Assembly (NCBI GenBank): GCA_038501195.1
Contig: JBBPUQ010000001.1
Location: 1,860,001 to 1,924,000, forward strand
DNA from: Nemania diffusa
Lineage: Eukaryota > Ascomycota > Sordariomycetes > Xylariales > Xylariaceae
Length of the DNA stretch: 64,000 bases
Direction: 5' to 3'
Shown here: positions 26,785 to 39,700 of the stretch, one piece after another
How the letters are laid out: every line of letters begins with the position of its first letter
Numbering within the stretch: the first letter of the stretch is position 1
The notes under the pieces: generated by a model
What the model saw: the letters and a program-made list of their open reading frames with translations, nothing else
The model's database searches: none
What the model was told of the DNA's origin: nothing
Made by a program: the position numbers and the translations under genes

Positions 26785-28737
26785 CTATACTATCTCGCTG
26801 TCCGGCAGCACCAGCTCTACCAGCCCAACCTGGCTCCTGCAATCCCAAATCCGATTCAGCCGCAGCCCCGCGCGCGTGGCGAGATTGCGCAACTCGGCGG
26901 GCTTCCGCTCGATGCCGTTGATGATGGACATCATCGCCAGATCTCGCTGGTGCGAGTAGCGCGTGAAGTAGCCCCAGTTACGGGGTAAGGGCTCCGGGGC
27001 CCCTGGCAGCTCGGCGCAGCCCCGGGTGGTGTTCATAACCTGGTCGCTGCGAGGTAGAATCACTTTGTCAGTATACCGAACCTTTAGACTTCAATTACTA
27101 GAAAGGGGAGAAAAGGGAGTGAAATATAATTACCATATAAGAATGCGACTCTTCGGGCCCATGGCTGACCGGATGGATTCCAGGATGCGCACGCAGTAGT
27201 CATCGGACCAATCGTGCAGGATGTACCGCAGCCAGTAGACGGCGGCGTTGGGGGTGGGGTTGGGCTCGAAGAAGTCGTGCGGCACGAACTGGACGCGGCC
27301 CGCGGCGAGCGCGCCGGGGTTCTCGGCTGGCCACACCTCCTTCTTCGCGAGCTCAAGGACCGGCGCGCGGTCCTGGATGATGAACCGGAGGTCTGGGCAG
27401 ATGTGCGACAGCTGTAGACAAAAGCCGCCTGTGGTCATTCATGTTTTCTAGTGTTAGTCCTGCTCTGACCTGATTACGAGCTCTTATTTCTAGTCGTCTC
27501 CGACAACGATTAAGATGAAGGGGGAGATTTTCGTGGCTATGGCTAGATGAAGTAGATGTAGATTGGCTTACCTGCTCCGCCTCCAACATCTACGACTGTC
27601 GATGGCCCAAGGGAAGCCCACGGGAAATCTTTGGTAAAGAAAACATGTCAGTCCCAGTTCACAAGCTACCGATTAAACGCTCTGCCCCGGCCGATCACCT
27701 GTGCCGGCCTTCAGCGATATTTGCGACTATTAACCTACCGTATAGATGTGCCTGGCCAAACACGCGCCCGCCACCGACCATAGCTTGGCCAAAAATAGCG
27801 TGCTCGGGCCGGCTCAAAGGTGTCTCTCCGGCTTTAGATTGGGCCTTGGCGCTGTTCAGCTCTGGTCCAAAGACACCCGGGTAAGCGCTGAGATTGCCGT
27901 CGGTCCCGTTCAGGCCGTCGCGGATATCGCAGGCCGAAGTTTTCTCCTCGAGCCATTCCCAGCGGGGCTTGGTGGTATTGACGGCGCTCTGCCACGCCGT
28001 TGTGTCGACGGCGTACGAGTGGCCCCGGGCCGGGTCATCCAGGTACCGGGGGAGGTAGTCGGAGCTGCTATAAATGTCGAGTCCGCTGCCATATCATCAG
28101 TTACGGTAGGTTACTCTACGGGGTTGAAGTGGTGCGCATGTACAAGAGTAGGATGTATGAGCGTAGGAACTCGTTTCCGACTAGGGATTTGGATATCTCG
28201 TTGTTGGCGAATACGTCTTCGTCGATCTCCTTGAAAATATGGATCGAACACAGGCAGCGCATTAGACGAGCTGAGAAGATGCGCATAAGTCAGCAAGGAA
28301 CTAAAAATACCTTCACAAGTCTGGCAGGTGATGAGGATGATGATGAGGTGCTTTCTAGGGAAACTCAAGTTCGTACATAATTTTCGACTCTGAATGCCGG
28401 TCTGACTTGCAAGCGTTTCGATACTAAGTCCACCCGGCTCATTCTTTGCAATCAAGTCCGGAACCCGGTGGCTCGCTGCAATATGCAAGGCTCGAGCCTC
28501 GAAGTATTGTGAAGAGACCTCAAGAAGTCTACCCTGAGGCTCACTAACTAACTCGGTGATCATGCCGGCCGCAGAGAGCAGCGTCCGCTGGGCATCGAAT
28601 AAGGGCTTGGACGGGAGCGTCCCTTCATTTCCTTCGGCTGGAGAGTGTCGCAAGGTTACAAACTGCGCGATGGTGTCCTGTATCAGCCCTCCAAGCTGGA
28701 GCAGCTTAAGCGAAGTGTCGTCTAAAGTCGTGGCCAT
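26785..28737 (-). CDS. SAM-dependent O-methyltransferase (class II-like, cluster enzyme)
   Basis: A plant-COMT-type O-methyltransferase that would methylate a phenolic hydroxyl of the polyketide with S-adenosylmethionine. Six exons can be joined: 28737-28377, 28270-28144, 28085-27739, 27628-27572, 27428-27134 and 27046-26785. All junctions keep phase and give 482 aa, within the family range. An N-terminal dimerisation and winged-helix part (about 1-270, with KLSRLMRCLCSIHIF and DVFANNEIS) precedes the SAM-binding motif VVDVGGGAGG (290-299). The catalytic-base region is YILHDWSDD, with His369 the likely general base, and SRILICDQVM follows. The start ATG at 28737 is divergent from the FAD monooxygenase, 440 bp away. 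Two donors are GTACGA and GTACAT, less common than GTAAGT, so those two junctions are slightly less certain. The substrate is unknown. Confidence 0.88.
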
Positions 28738-29177
28738 GGCGGATGTTCGAAACTTCGGCTGGGGAATTGATTGAACACCTACCTGAAAAAAACAGTCAAA
28801 AGCCCAGCTGGGTATACAAAGTGACTATTTTCGAGCGCTTGACGTCGGATTGGCCGCCGATATCTAGGGAATGAAGTGGGATCGTGCTCAAAGGCGCATG
28901 GTTGAATGGAGCCGAGCAGATGGACCCGCGTACAGGCCCGGAGTGACGAGCTGACGTCGGGCCTTTGTTGCTTGAGCCACCATTTGCGCCGGCCCTTGGG
29001 GCGACGCCGAGTAGCTTGGTTCTTTGGCCTTGATTGATTCTTTGACCTTAATTGGCTCACCATGGCCGAGGTAGCATTGCAAAGCAAATCGATCAGCAGA
29101 AGCTTGCCGTAGCTTTTCTGAGTCCTGGCGTAACTCGCTGCATCCCTCCCCCCCCTACCAACGCGAACGACACCGAT
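28738..29177. promoter_or_regulatory. Divergent promoter of O-methyltransferase and FAD monooxygenase
   Basis: These 440 bp separate two start codons pointing away from each other, so both genes are probably driven from here. TGACGTCGG, a CRE/ATF-like bZIP half-palindrome, occurs twice on the + strand (28840-28848 and 28952-28960). An 18-bp tandem repeat lies nearer the monooxygenase. A regulatory role for these motifs is inference. Confidence 0.5.
29020..29055 (+). repeat. 18-bp tandem repeat in the divergent promoter
   Basis: TTCTTTGGCCTTGATTGA (29020-29037) is followed at once by TTCTTTGACCTTAATTGG (29038-29055), with three mismatches. The second copy ends in ATTGG, a CCAAT-box core read on the other strand. 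It lies about 125 bp upstream of the monooxygenase ATG. Confidence 0.6.
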
Positions 29178-31953
29178 ATGGCGAAAGCAGTTCCTCCTAG
29201 TACCTGGCAGAATGGGTTTCGCCAGCCCTGCGAAGGAACGCCCTGGGAATGGAAAGATGGCGACGACGAGAATAATGGCTACGTGACGGCACCGTCTAAA
29301 GAAGTGGTGACTTCAACCGTTCACAACAACTTGGGCATCAGCGTCATCCGCACCTGGCCGACCCTCTACGACGGGACTAACAACCCGCACGGGATCCCTT
29401 CGTGGTGGACTCCTCGAGAGAAGGTTGATGTGCTCATTGTGGGAGGTACGCAGAATCGTCAGCGCTTGACTGACTGCTCTAGCTGAACGAATATTGTATG
29501 CACATCCCTACTAACTCGCGATGGGGACTTCCAGCTGGCCCGAGCGGATTAGCCATAGCGGTTAGTCTTGCCAGACAGGGAGTGTCTTTCAGGATTATCG
29601 GTAAGTTTACTTGAACGCGAAGAATCTGGAACTACCTCCGACTAAGTCTCCGCCTTGTATTTTGATTTATCACAACAGCTGCATCGTGATGCCCGAGAGC
29701 TGACCACATGGCTTAAACCACTCTAGACAAAGCAGCAGGACCCCTCAGCGCCGGCCGAGCAGACGGCGTGCAGCCGAGATTCCTCGAGACAATAGCAACA
29801 TGGGGCCTTGCGCCTGAGATCCACGAGGAAGGCCCGCTGATCGAGAGGACGGCGATCTACAAGGACGGCCAGAAGCTGCTGTTTAACCGGTCGCATCAGT
29901 CCGATTCTCGGTACCGCGGGCTCCATATCATCACGCAGGGCCAGGTAGAGAGGATCTACATCCGGGACTTGTCGAGACACAAGCAGCTCGTAGAGCGGAG
30001 CAGCATCCTGAAGGGGTACTCCAAGGTTGCCAGGGATGATCCCCAGGGTCCCGAGCCTGACCACGCCATCCGAGCCACGATCCTCAACGAGCGGACGGGC
30101 GCTGAGTCGGTCGTCGAGGCGAAGTACCTCGTCGGCTGTGACGGGGCGGCCAGCATGATCCGCAAGTCGGTTGGCATCCCCTTCGACGGCGTGAGCACCG
30201 ACATCTACTGGGGGATCATGGACTGCATCTTCGAGTCGGACTATCCGCACGCTTGGGCGTTTGGGTAAGAAGCACCAGCTAGCAACCTGACCTTAATTTA
30301 CTGGCCCCATTGTCATTGTACTGCTTAACTGACTCCCTGGTTCTAGAAGCGTCATCAGCTCGAAGCATGGTGGATGTGTCATCATCCCCCGAGAAGACGG
30401 GTACATCAGGTAATTATGACCAAGGTTCATCACTTCCAGATCGAGTGCTTACGAAGCCCTCAAGGCTGTATACGCAGCTCAACATATCGATGACAGGACC
30501 GCTTGGCGCCTCGAGGAGCGCTCGAGACCCTACGTTTGCCGAGTCTGGGGGCAACGTCGACATCCACTCCATCACGCCGGAAGAGGTGCTCGAGCAGGCC
30601 AACAGGATCTTCGCCCCGTATAAGCTGAAGTTCGGCGCACCGCTCAGCTGGTTCGCTATATGGAAAAGTAAGCGGCTGTCCTAGGACTATCGACCATCGA
30701 GTAATATGAATGGACTGAGCTAACAGCAAGCATAGTCTCCGAGCGAGTAGCTCGTAGTTTTTCTTCCCCAGACATGCGGGTGCATGTGGTCGGTGATGCT
30801 GCGTACGTGAAATGATTCTAATGATCTCCCCTTCATTTTGTCGTCGCCGGGTTAACATGTCATTTTTCATAGACACGTCCACAGCGTCATGGGCGCATTC
30901 GGCCTCAACGCGTCAATCCTCGACGCAGCCAACCTAGCGTGGAAACTCGGTCTCGCCAGCAAGGGCCTCGCCAAGCCGGACGTGCTCCTGCCGACCTACA
31001 ACAGCGAGCGGAGGAAGCACGCCGTGCGCATCATCGAGGCCTCGGGCACGTATCTGAGGTTCGTCTGCGGGTCGAGCCTGGAGGTCCCGAACCTGCACGA
31101 CATCGAGAGCCAGGCGGCTGGCGACCGTGGCGAGCTGGTCGTGAACCAGGAGATGTACGCGAATGAATCGTCGTCGTCAGCATCGAAAACCACCGGCTTG
31201 GTCAATGGCAACAAAACAACCAAGGAAGAGGTCGACGCCGGCCATAAAGACACGGATAAAGTCAACGGGAATGTCGACCCGGCAGGACAGGAGACCCAGA
31301 GAGACAGCGACCTGCAATTCCTCGGCAACTTTTTCAAGACGTACGGCTCGTTCCTACTGGGCGTCGATTGCCCCTATGACACATCGGTTCTGGCGCCCCC
31401 AACATCCTCCACCCCCTCTTCCTCTTCCTCGTCTAAATCGCCACCCATCAACGTCAAAAACGGCGTCCGCGCCCCAAACACCCGCGTAGCCTTCGCCACA
31501 GAGGAGACAGGCTACCTCTACGACAAGCTCGCCGGCCCGCCACGCTTCCACGTCATCATCTTCGGCTCGACGCTGCGCGGCCGCGAGGTGCGCCGGCAGT
31601 TGGACGCGCTCGCGACAGCGTGGTCCGGGCCGGGGGGCTTCTACGCCAGGGCGGGCGGCGCGGCGCTGCTCAACGTCGTGCTCGTGGCTAAGCTGCTGCC
31701 GTTCGAGCTCGAGGCGGCCCTCGATGGCGGATCGCCGCTCCTGAAGAAGTTCTTGCGCGACGCCGGCGCCACGGTCGTGTTTGACGACCGCGCGCCCGAC
31801 GAGGACGCGCATACTACGTGGGGTGCGAACCACTCGACGGGCGCCGTCGCGGTCATCAGGCCGGATCTCTGGGTTGGCATGACTGCGTTCCCTGAGCGGA
31901 GCGGGGAGATTGAGGAGTATTTTGCGCAGTTCTTGCGAGTACGTAGTGCTTAA
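29178..31953 (+). CDS. FAD-dependent aromatic monooxygenase, phenol-hydroxylase type
   Basis: A class A flavoprotein monooxygenase that would hydroxylate the aromatic polyketide using NAD(P)H and O2. Seven exons (29178-29445, 29535-29600, 29727-30264, 30347-30409, 30465-30667, 30727-30802, 30873-31953) join in phase to 764 aa. The dinucleotide motif VGAGPSGL lies at about 88-95, interrupted by intron 1. The DG motif is in YLVGCDGAASMIRKSVG, and the second FAD motif is VHVVGDAAHVHSVMG (GD at 402-403) followed by GLNASILDAANLAWKLG. The thioredoxin-like C-terminal domain typical of phenol 2-monooxygenases follows (FHVIIFGSTLRGREV). Between the FAD part and that domain sits a low-complexity insertion (about residues 470-570) rich in Ser, Lys, Asp and Asn. 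The protein is therefore longer than the roughly 600-650 aa common in the family. It is divergent from the O-methyltransferase; its 3' end faces the NRPS-like gene. Confidence 0.9.
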
Positions 31954-32510
31954 GCTTAGGAATCATGACGCTGGGTGATATGGGTTGTCTTTGGAGAGAG
32001 GGACCTAGATAGGCAGCCAAGCAACGAGGGTCAATAAAATGCAAGAATGGGACGTCACACATTAGTTCCGCCACCAACACGAATTGATACTTACACGCAA
32101 TAATGTTGTACTATTGCTTCGAAGTATCCTGTGAGTCACAATCTCGTATTTACTAAACTACATAGCCCCCAGCTTCACTAGATTTGCAAAGCTGAGGAAA
32201 GTTGATTGCATTGATGGGCTTGTTGAAGCATCTTCAACCGACTTCTAAGCTCATCTTGATTGGAGCAATACATCTAAACCAGAAAATTAAGAGCCTTTAC
32301 AGGTCGCGTCTTGTCACAATGGCGAATCTCGATGCCCGAGGAGGTGATCATTCTGAATCGGTCATAATAGCCTTCAACATTGCTAAGAACTATAACCGCA
32401 AACTACCTAAGCTGAACATTAATCACTTTCGTAGCATCCAAAAAGGTACCTACGCCGAGGCAATTCAAGCTAGCTGAAACAATTAACTCAGATATCATGA
32501 AAGTTTATAT
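31954..32510. other. Convergent intergenic region between FAD monooxygenase and NRPS-like gene
   Basis: Two genes end towards each other here. A 91-codon open frame at 32202-32477 has no recognisable family or coding character, and I do not call it. Nothing else stands out. Confidence 0.7.
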
Positions 32511-35500
32511 TCATTGAAGAAACCCCTCCCGGCGCCAATCCCTAACATACCTCACCAACATCTCTTTCGGAACAGCCGACTGGCCGCGCAGCGTCTGAGA
32601 CACAGCCCTCGCACGATCAGTAGCGAGGGAAACGGAGCCTTGCGCCAGGTCCAAGTAGTGGTCCGCAAAGAAACCCTCAAGCGACCGGATGGCCCCGAGC
32701 TCAGTCGCCCTCGCAATCCACTCGTCAAGCGGGCGCGTGTAAGGCCGTGCAAGGCCCAGCTCGTCTCCCATGACGGCGATGACGTCCTGCATCGGCTGCC
32801 GGATCGGATTCTCGAGGTGCAAGAAGCGAGAGCCCACGTCGCCGCCGTGGAGCAGGATGTCGGCCAGGGACCGGGCTGCGTGGTCGGCAGGGAGCCAAGA
32901 AATAGTCTGATATTTCGAGAGATATTAGCAATTTTACTTAACATGAGATAGCTTACTCAAGGGATTTAATGATCGTTAAGGAGTACTGGGGAAGGGAGAG
33001 TGTCTTACGCCGCGCACGTCCGGAAACGCCCCAACCTTCTGACTTGCCTGGACGAGAATCGGCATGTGCTCGTTTGTCTTCCAGACCCCGCCGGTGCCAG
33101 CCGGCCCACTGATCTGCCCGATGCGGACAACGATAGGCTCGACCAGTCCTGCCAGCGCGCCGGCGCCGGCTTCATCGAGGATGCGCTCGCCGATCCATTT
33201 GGCCTCAGCATACCCCATGGGCGTCACGGCCGAAGGATCCTCCACGACTAATTCCGGTATCGACGCTCCCGAAGGGCCGTTTGATGAATACCTCAGGACA
33301 GCAATCGAGGATGCGAACAGTAGACGCACCGGCTGCGCGGCGGTGCCGTGCTGCCGCGTACGCGTCGCATTTGCTGCGAGGTCTAAGAGGTTCAGGATGA
33401 GGTCGATGTGGGGACGGAAACTGTCTACTGTCCTGTTGAAATCCATGGGCCATGCCAGATGACAGATGTGAGTCACTTCGCTAGCGAAATCAACGAGTGA
33501 CAGGCGCTGGCTTGCTGCACCACCGTCAACTGCCCCCTTTCGTTCGAGGCGAGGATCTCTCGTGAGAAGCTCGGCGTCGACGACCTTGATCTTCTCCCAT
33601 GCAGAAGTATCCAGTTCGATACCTTGGGAGGTCAGAGCGCCGCGGAGCTTGGTGGCGAGTTTTCTATCGCTATCGGCAACTTCTCCGGGAGTAGTGGCTA
33701 CGGAATCCGAGGAGCGGACAGGGCAGATGATCTGCTTGACAGATGGGTCTCTCGCGAGCTGCGCGACGGTATGGGTACCGATAGTGCCTGTCGAGCCCGT
33801 CAAGAGGACTACACTACGCGTTGACACGACCGCCGTCACCTTTAGTGAGATACTCGAGAGCTGACCAAGAAACTTGTCGAGCATAACGCGTAAATGACCA
33901 TCGACATTGCGGCGCACGGGAGCTAATTCTGCCTCGCTATCTAGAATGTTTGCGAAGGCCGCTGCAAGCTGCCGTATCGACGGGTATAGATATATAAACC
34001 CTGCAGTTAGCCTCTCTGGTGCTTTTGCTACAGGTACTTGCGCCTGTCTAAGCGCCGCACCGAGGGATCGGGCCAGTCGGACCGCCTGGATGGAGTCCAT
34101 CCCAAACTCGAAGAAGTCGTCGTCCGGGCCGATGGCCCAGGAACTTTTATCACAGCCTCGACTCAACACAGACTTCACGGCGGTGCTGATCCAAGCCTCC
34201 ATGTTGTCAGGGTCTGGCGGGCACGCGCCATCGTTGCTGTCACTCCACTCGAGCGCCGAATAAGCGGCATCGATTTCGACAGAAAACACCTCAGTCACCT
34301 CCCGCCTCATGACTGATCCCTTATCTGATCGGGGAATCTTCTTTCCCGCCGGTAAGATGATTATGGAGTGTTTCGATGATATTTGGGCATGACTATCCAA
34401 TAGGGGATTGATCCCCGAGACCAGGTCCCACACGGAGTCTCTCACATTGCTCGTGTCTTCTAAATCCACTCCGTTGTCGGCAAGCTCAACGAGAACGACA
34501 ACCTCGAACCGACCGCTCCCAACGCACACCGCTGCCATGATTCGGGGGTCTCTGAGGAGCATAGACTCGAGCTTCTGGGGCATCACCTTTTCACCGGTTT
34601 CCAGCGTCAAGACGTCGTCTGTGCGCCCTAAGATGCGTATTTCGACGTATTGTTTGGGGGAGTTCCAATTCCGCTCGAGCTGGTCCTGCACTACGAATGG
34701 CGCGTCTCCGCCGGGCGGAGTTCCGACTAATCTGAAGTACGCCGAGTTGGGAATCGGCCGCAGCTCGAGCCCGAGGTCACTGCGCAGTCTAAGAAAACGC
34801 CAGTCGTAGTCAGCTCCGGGGCAGAAAATGGGCGCAATAGCGCCTATCTCAGTCACGCCATAGTGGTTGATGAGCTTTATTCTATCCTTTGCTAGCCGAG
34901 CACCATGCTCGGGGTTCAGCGCGCCGCCTCCGATGGCGAGAAAATGGAGACTACGTAAGACGGCGAAGGCGTCTATGTCTTGGCCACTAGGGAGAGAACA
35001 TATGTCGTCGATGATACTTGGGACAGTCATGAGGGATTTCGCCTCAAATGTCCGTATGAGGTCGAGCGTAGATTGTGCCTGAACCAAGTTTTATAAGCCG
35101 GTGAATTACTTATCCCTTGTGAATGCAGAGGCCAAGAGGACGACTACAGCAGGTCATGCACAACTGATAGAAGGGGGGTTAAGAGAGTAGCAACAGGAGG
35201 GGGCCGTCAAAACATACCGCTGGAATCAAGGATGGCGGGGGAAAGCATGTCGTCAAGCCAACAGAAAGGCTCAGGCATGGCGCCAGGAACCCGAAGCCGT
35301 GGTATAGCGGCAACGTCGAAAGGTTGACCCAGTCGACATGTTGAGAGGTGCTGAAGCTATGGCAAGCTGCGTATCCCAGCAGATACCTGGGCGATAGGTA
35401 TATAGGTTTTGGATACCCCGTCGTCCCAGACGAGTGCAGGATTAGGGAGCTCGATGCTGTCACGTCACCTTTCCGTGAAGAACCTACCACCGGGCTAGCG

Positions 35501-36167
35501 CTAAGGTCTTGTTCAGACTGCCCGCTGCTCTCGGATATGAAAACGCGGTAGGGTTCGACCGTGATGGTGGCGACGCGCTGGTCTATGGACTTGTCCAGAG
35601 AACGGCGAGTCTTGGTAGATACGAGAAGTGTGGCTGCGCCGGTCGACTCAAGAAGATGCAGGACACTGGATACGCTTAGCCTCGCTGAGATTAACAACAC
35701 CTTACGTAGTCACAGTATCAGCCATCATCAGAGTACTCAGCCTATTTAGACAGATTATTGGGGTAACTGCTCACTGGAACGTTCAAGGTAAGGACAGCAG
35801 CAAGATGCAGAAAGAGCCCGACATCGCTCTCAAAATAGAGCGCAATGGGTGCATTTTCATTTTCAGATTTTATAGCTTCCGCAGTCAACGGCAAGACATT
35901 CTTATTGATCCAATGCGCACAGGATGTGACAGCCTTTTGGAGGGCCTCAAAAGTGATAGAGGTGGCCGAATAGCAATGACCTAGCGACGTCTTGTTCTGG
36001 ATACTATTATTTGCCTGTAGACAGAAAATGTGATTTGGATTATTGTCGGCATTGAATCGGATTAAGTCTGGCAAGGAGGAAATATTGTCATCTGTGCAAG
36101 ACGGGGCGACGGCGTGCGGTGCCGTCTGCGGGTTGAAGCGTGGTCGACGGAAGATGCTATGCGCCAT
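32511..36167 (-). CDS. NRPS-like carboxylate reductase (A-T-R)
   Basis: A stand-alone adenylation-thiolation-reductase enzyme. Such enzymes activate an aryl acid as the AMP ester, load it on a phosphopantetheine arm and release it as the aldehyde with NADPH. Four exons (36167-35775, 35700-35218, 35078-33009, 32906-32511) join in phase to 1113 aa. The A domain covers about 1-560: core motif SSGTTGYPKP at about 220-229, NHYGVTEIG at 363-371, and PRSDKGSVMR near 541-550 with Lys545. The T domain has FGMDSIQA with Ser621 as the arm site. The R domain is an NAD(P)-binding SDR type with TGSTGTIG (719-726) and the catalytic pair Tyr915/Lys919 in GYAEAKWIGER. There is no condensation domain, so no peptide is made. 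It is divergent from the PKS, whose acid product is its likely substrate (inference). Confidence 0.93.
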
Positions 36168-36727
36168 CTTAGCCAGGTACTAGGGGTTGTGTTCGGCTTA
36201 GCTTATTGCAGCGAATTGAGAACTGAAGAAAGTGTAGAGCTCTCCAGGGAATAAAGAATCTAGGACTCATACTTTACCTGTCGTATCACAATGTAATCGG
36301 CTCAGACAACAAAGATACGCTGAGGACATATGCAGGAGACTCATTGCGATTCTAGAGTCGTTTTAGTGTGGACCCCAGTATCGAAATGATACATTTGTCA
36401 TAAACATCCCTGGGACCCGAGTACGATCCTTATACTCCTTACCGGGCTAGCAGTAATGAGTACTTACTTTTTAGTACATGTGGAACAATGATGCAATGCA
36501 GTAGGTAGCCAGTGGTAAACCTAATACACACTTCAGCTCCGGCCTGTTCTCAACGACATCCCGGCTCACGATACTAAGGGGAGGGCTAGCACAACCAAAG
36601 CTCCATCACAAGGCAAGAGGAACCACCAAAGAGGGCCTCTATACGAAGACAGCGAGAAGCCACCAGCCGCTCCGAGACAGCTACCGAGACTAGTGTATAG
36701 ACAGAGACAGATCCAGTGGCTACCGCC
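36168..36727. promoter_or_regulatory. Divergent promoter of NRPS-like reductase and PKS
   Basis: These 560 bp lie between the start codons of the two core enzymes, which suggests co-regulation from a shared region. I see no strong palindromic binding site of the CGG-N-CCG kind. The TGACGTC motif of the other divergent promoter is absent here. Confidence 0.5.
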
Positions 36728-39700
36728 ATGGGGTTCAAGGATGTTTTACTGTTCGCAGGGCAGGGCGCGAATAGCTACATGTCCGACTCGGAGTCCGTTC
36801 ATGAGCTAGAGACTTTGCTAGCGGCGGAGCCTACGGCATGGCAAGCCATCAGCACCGGGTGCCTCGAGGTTCTCCATGTTGAATATGGGAGTATGGATCC
36901 CGAAGACCGATTGCGTCTCGGTCTCGAAGTGCCCCAAGTCTTTAGGACGATCCGATGTCTTCTCCTCCCACCGGTACTAACCCAATCTCACCCGCTTGTC
37001 GAGACGGTTGCATTGTACATCCGTCAGGTTGCCGAGTACCTCATATACCGGCCACGTGATAGTTGGCAGCACCCTATCCCGACTGCGGTTGGCGTCTGTA
37101 CAGGAATGCTGCCGGCAGTCATCTCTGTGACCGCATCTTCGCAAAGACGTGAAGGCTTTGTCAAATTAATCATTGAAGGCCTTCGACTAGCTTTCTGGAT
37201 AGGTGTCAGATCGTCCCTGTGGTGTCGAAAGGCTTCTGATACAGCATCGTGCGAGACGTCGTGCGTTCTCAGTGTTTTCGGGTTCCCAGCGACACAGGCA
37301 GATGGCCTCTTAACCCCTAGCGAGTCTATTGACTCACCTGTTTGTATTCCCATCTGTTATGTGATTGGAGTAAGATTTCAATTGGCTGACATCAAACACA
37401 GTCATCAATACCAACAGCTCGTGTTTCGAGCATCTTCAGTGATGATGCATTTTCTATCAGCGGCCTGGGGCCCGGACTAAACCGTATCGAGGCGTCTTTG
37501 GCTTCACAATCCATTCGCTTTAGGCGGGCACAAGTACATGGACTCTACCATGGTGGTGAAGACATGAGAGAGTTGGTGCATCATGTTTTGAACGACATGA
37601 AGCGTCGCAACATCAAATTTCCCACGTGGGACTCTCTACTGGCTCCTGTACGATCGACAACCTCCGGGCTGCTCATGAAGCAAACACCAGACTCGGGGAC
37701 ACTCCTAGAGGCTACGCTATGTCACATATTCATTGATATGGTGGACTGGAGAGCGACAGCGCGATCAATCGCCTCAGAAGCGAGCGTTGAGCAGCCCGTA
37801 CTGAACACGAGAATCGTTTGCATTGGGCCGGGTGCTGAATCCCTCGCACGTCATGGATCGAGCCTCTGGGCTAGTTCCAGGGTGAGCGTTATTGGCAATC
37901 TTCTACGATCGCTTTCGGGCCCATCTCAAGATGACATCGCCATTGTTGGGCTGTCTTCTAATTTCTCGTGCGGCAAGGGGGTAGAGAAACTGTGGGAAGC
38001 TCTTGAGAACGGCCTCAGCACAGTAACTAAAGTGAGTAGTAGCCCACAAGAACCAACTAGGGCCGATTTGACATGCCGAGCTTTCGCGGTTCAGGGCTAA
38101 CCGTCTCCCTAGATTCCCAATTCACGCTTCGAACCCCAAGGCTTCGCCCCGCATGGGAACTTCCTCCAGAACACATTCGACTTCGACCCAGCATTCTTCA
38201 ATATCTCCCCACGCGAAGCTAAGTCTATCGACCCGCAGCAGCGCCTTCTTTTGCAGGCTGCCCTTGAGGCCTTAGATGACGCAGGCTACTCTCCTGATGC
38301 CACGCCAACATTCCAACGCGATACCTTCGGCGTGTATATTGGTGTAGCCACTGGGGATTACGTCGATAATCTGAGAAATGATATCGATGTATATTACAGC
38401 CCTGGTGAGACTAAACTGCGCAGAGCCGCCAGACATGTCTGAAAACCAAGAATTAAATAGTTAACCATATTGTAGGTACCCTTCGAGCTTTCCTATCCGG
38501 ACGTATCTCGTACGTTTTCGGGTTTCAAGGGCCGTCGGCGGTCGTCGATACGGCGTGCTCCTCATCGGCCGTTGCTTTGCATCAAGCCTGTCGAGCGATC
38601 CAAGCGGGTGATTGCACTGCTGCCCTTGCTGGCGGCGTGAACTCCATTTCCAGCCCATATGTGAGCCGAAGACACAACTAAGTGTGAATGATCTTTACTA
38701 ATACTTCTGTATAGATGTACGCCGGGCTTTCCCGGGGGCATTTTCTCAGCCCCACGGGCCAATGCAAACCATTCGATGCCGGCGCCGACGGGTATTGCCG
38801 CTCCGAAGGTTGTGGGCTAGTCGTCCTCAAGAAACTCTCCCATGCACTCGCAGAGAATGATGAGATCTACGGCGTCATCCGCGGCATCGGGATTAATCAA
38901 TCCGGGACCGCTATATCCATCACCCACCCAGACCGGGAGACACAGGCATCGTTGTTCCGTCGTACACTGAACGTGGCCAAGATCAGCACGGACAGCATCA
39001 ACCTGATAGAAGCGCACGGCACGGGGACTCAGGCGGGAGACGCCACAGAGATTTCAAGCATCGCGTCCACCTTCGGTGTCAGGCCGCCTAACAATCCGCT
39101 GTACATAAATAGCATCAAAGGGAATATCGGCCACCCAGAAGCCGCTTCGGGCGTTGCAGGTCTGATCAAAGTCCTCGCCTCCATTCGGAAGAAGCAGATC
39201 CCGCTTCAAGCATCCCACAGTCGACTAAATCCACGTCTAGAAAAGGTAGAGTCGCACAACTTCATCATTCCAAAACGCACCGAGTCGTGGAATGTCGTTT
39301 CGAGTCGGATACCGAGGCGAGCAATGTTGAACAACTTCGGTGCCGCGGGATCGAACGTAGCTGTGATCGTTGAAGAATATGTCCCACAATCTCATCAATG
39401 GCACACTCCTCCACGGGGAACCATCGCTTCCCATTATTCTCAGCATATTTTGAATATCTCGGCTAAAAGCCAAAGGGCACTGGAGACTCTGCGAAACAGT
39501 TACTTAGAATACATTACTACTACTCCCGGACTTCGTATTGAGGATGTCTGCTACACAGCCAATGCCCGAAGAGTGCACCATCCCCATTATCGGCTATCTG
39601 TTGTCGGACGTGATCTTGACCAATTAAGTAGCCGCTTAAAAGAAGCCAAGGTGAAATCCAGGGCTCCAGCTGGTAAAATGTCAACGCCAATTTTCGTGTT

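Noticed and set aside
27084..27589. Several open frames on both strands within the O-methyltransferase locus
   Set aside because: They are alternative frames or intron read-through of the O-methyltransferase exons; the joined exon model explains the region.
32202..32477. 91-codon open frame between the monooxygenase and NRPS-like gene
   Set aside because: No family resemblance, and it sits in the convergent 3' region of two genes; composition does not look coding.
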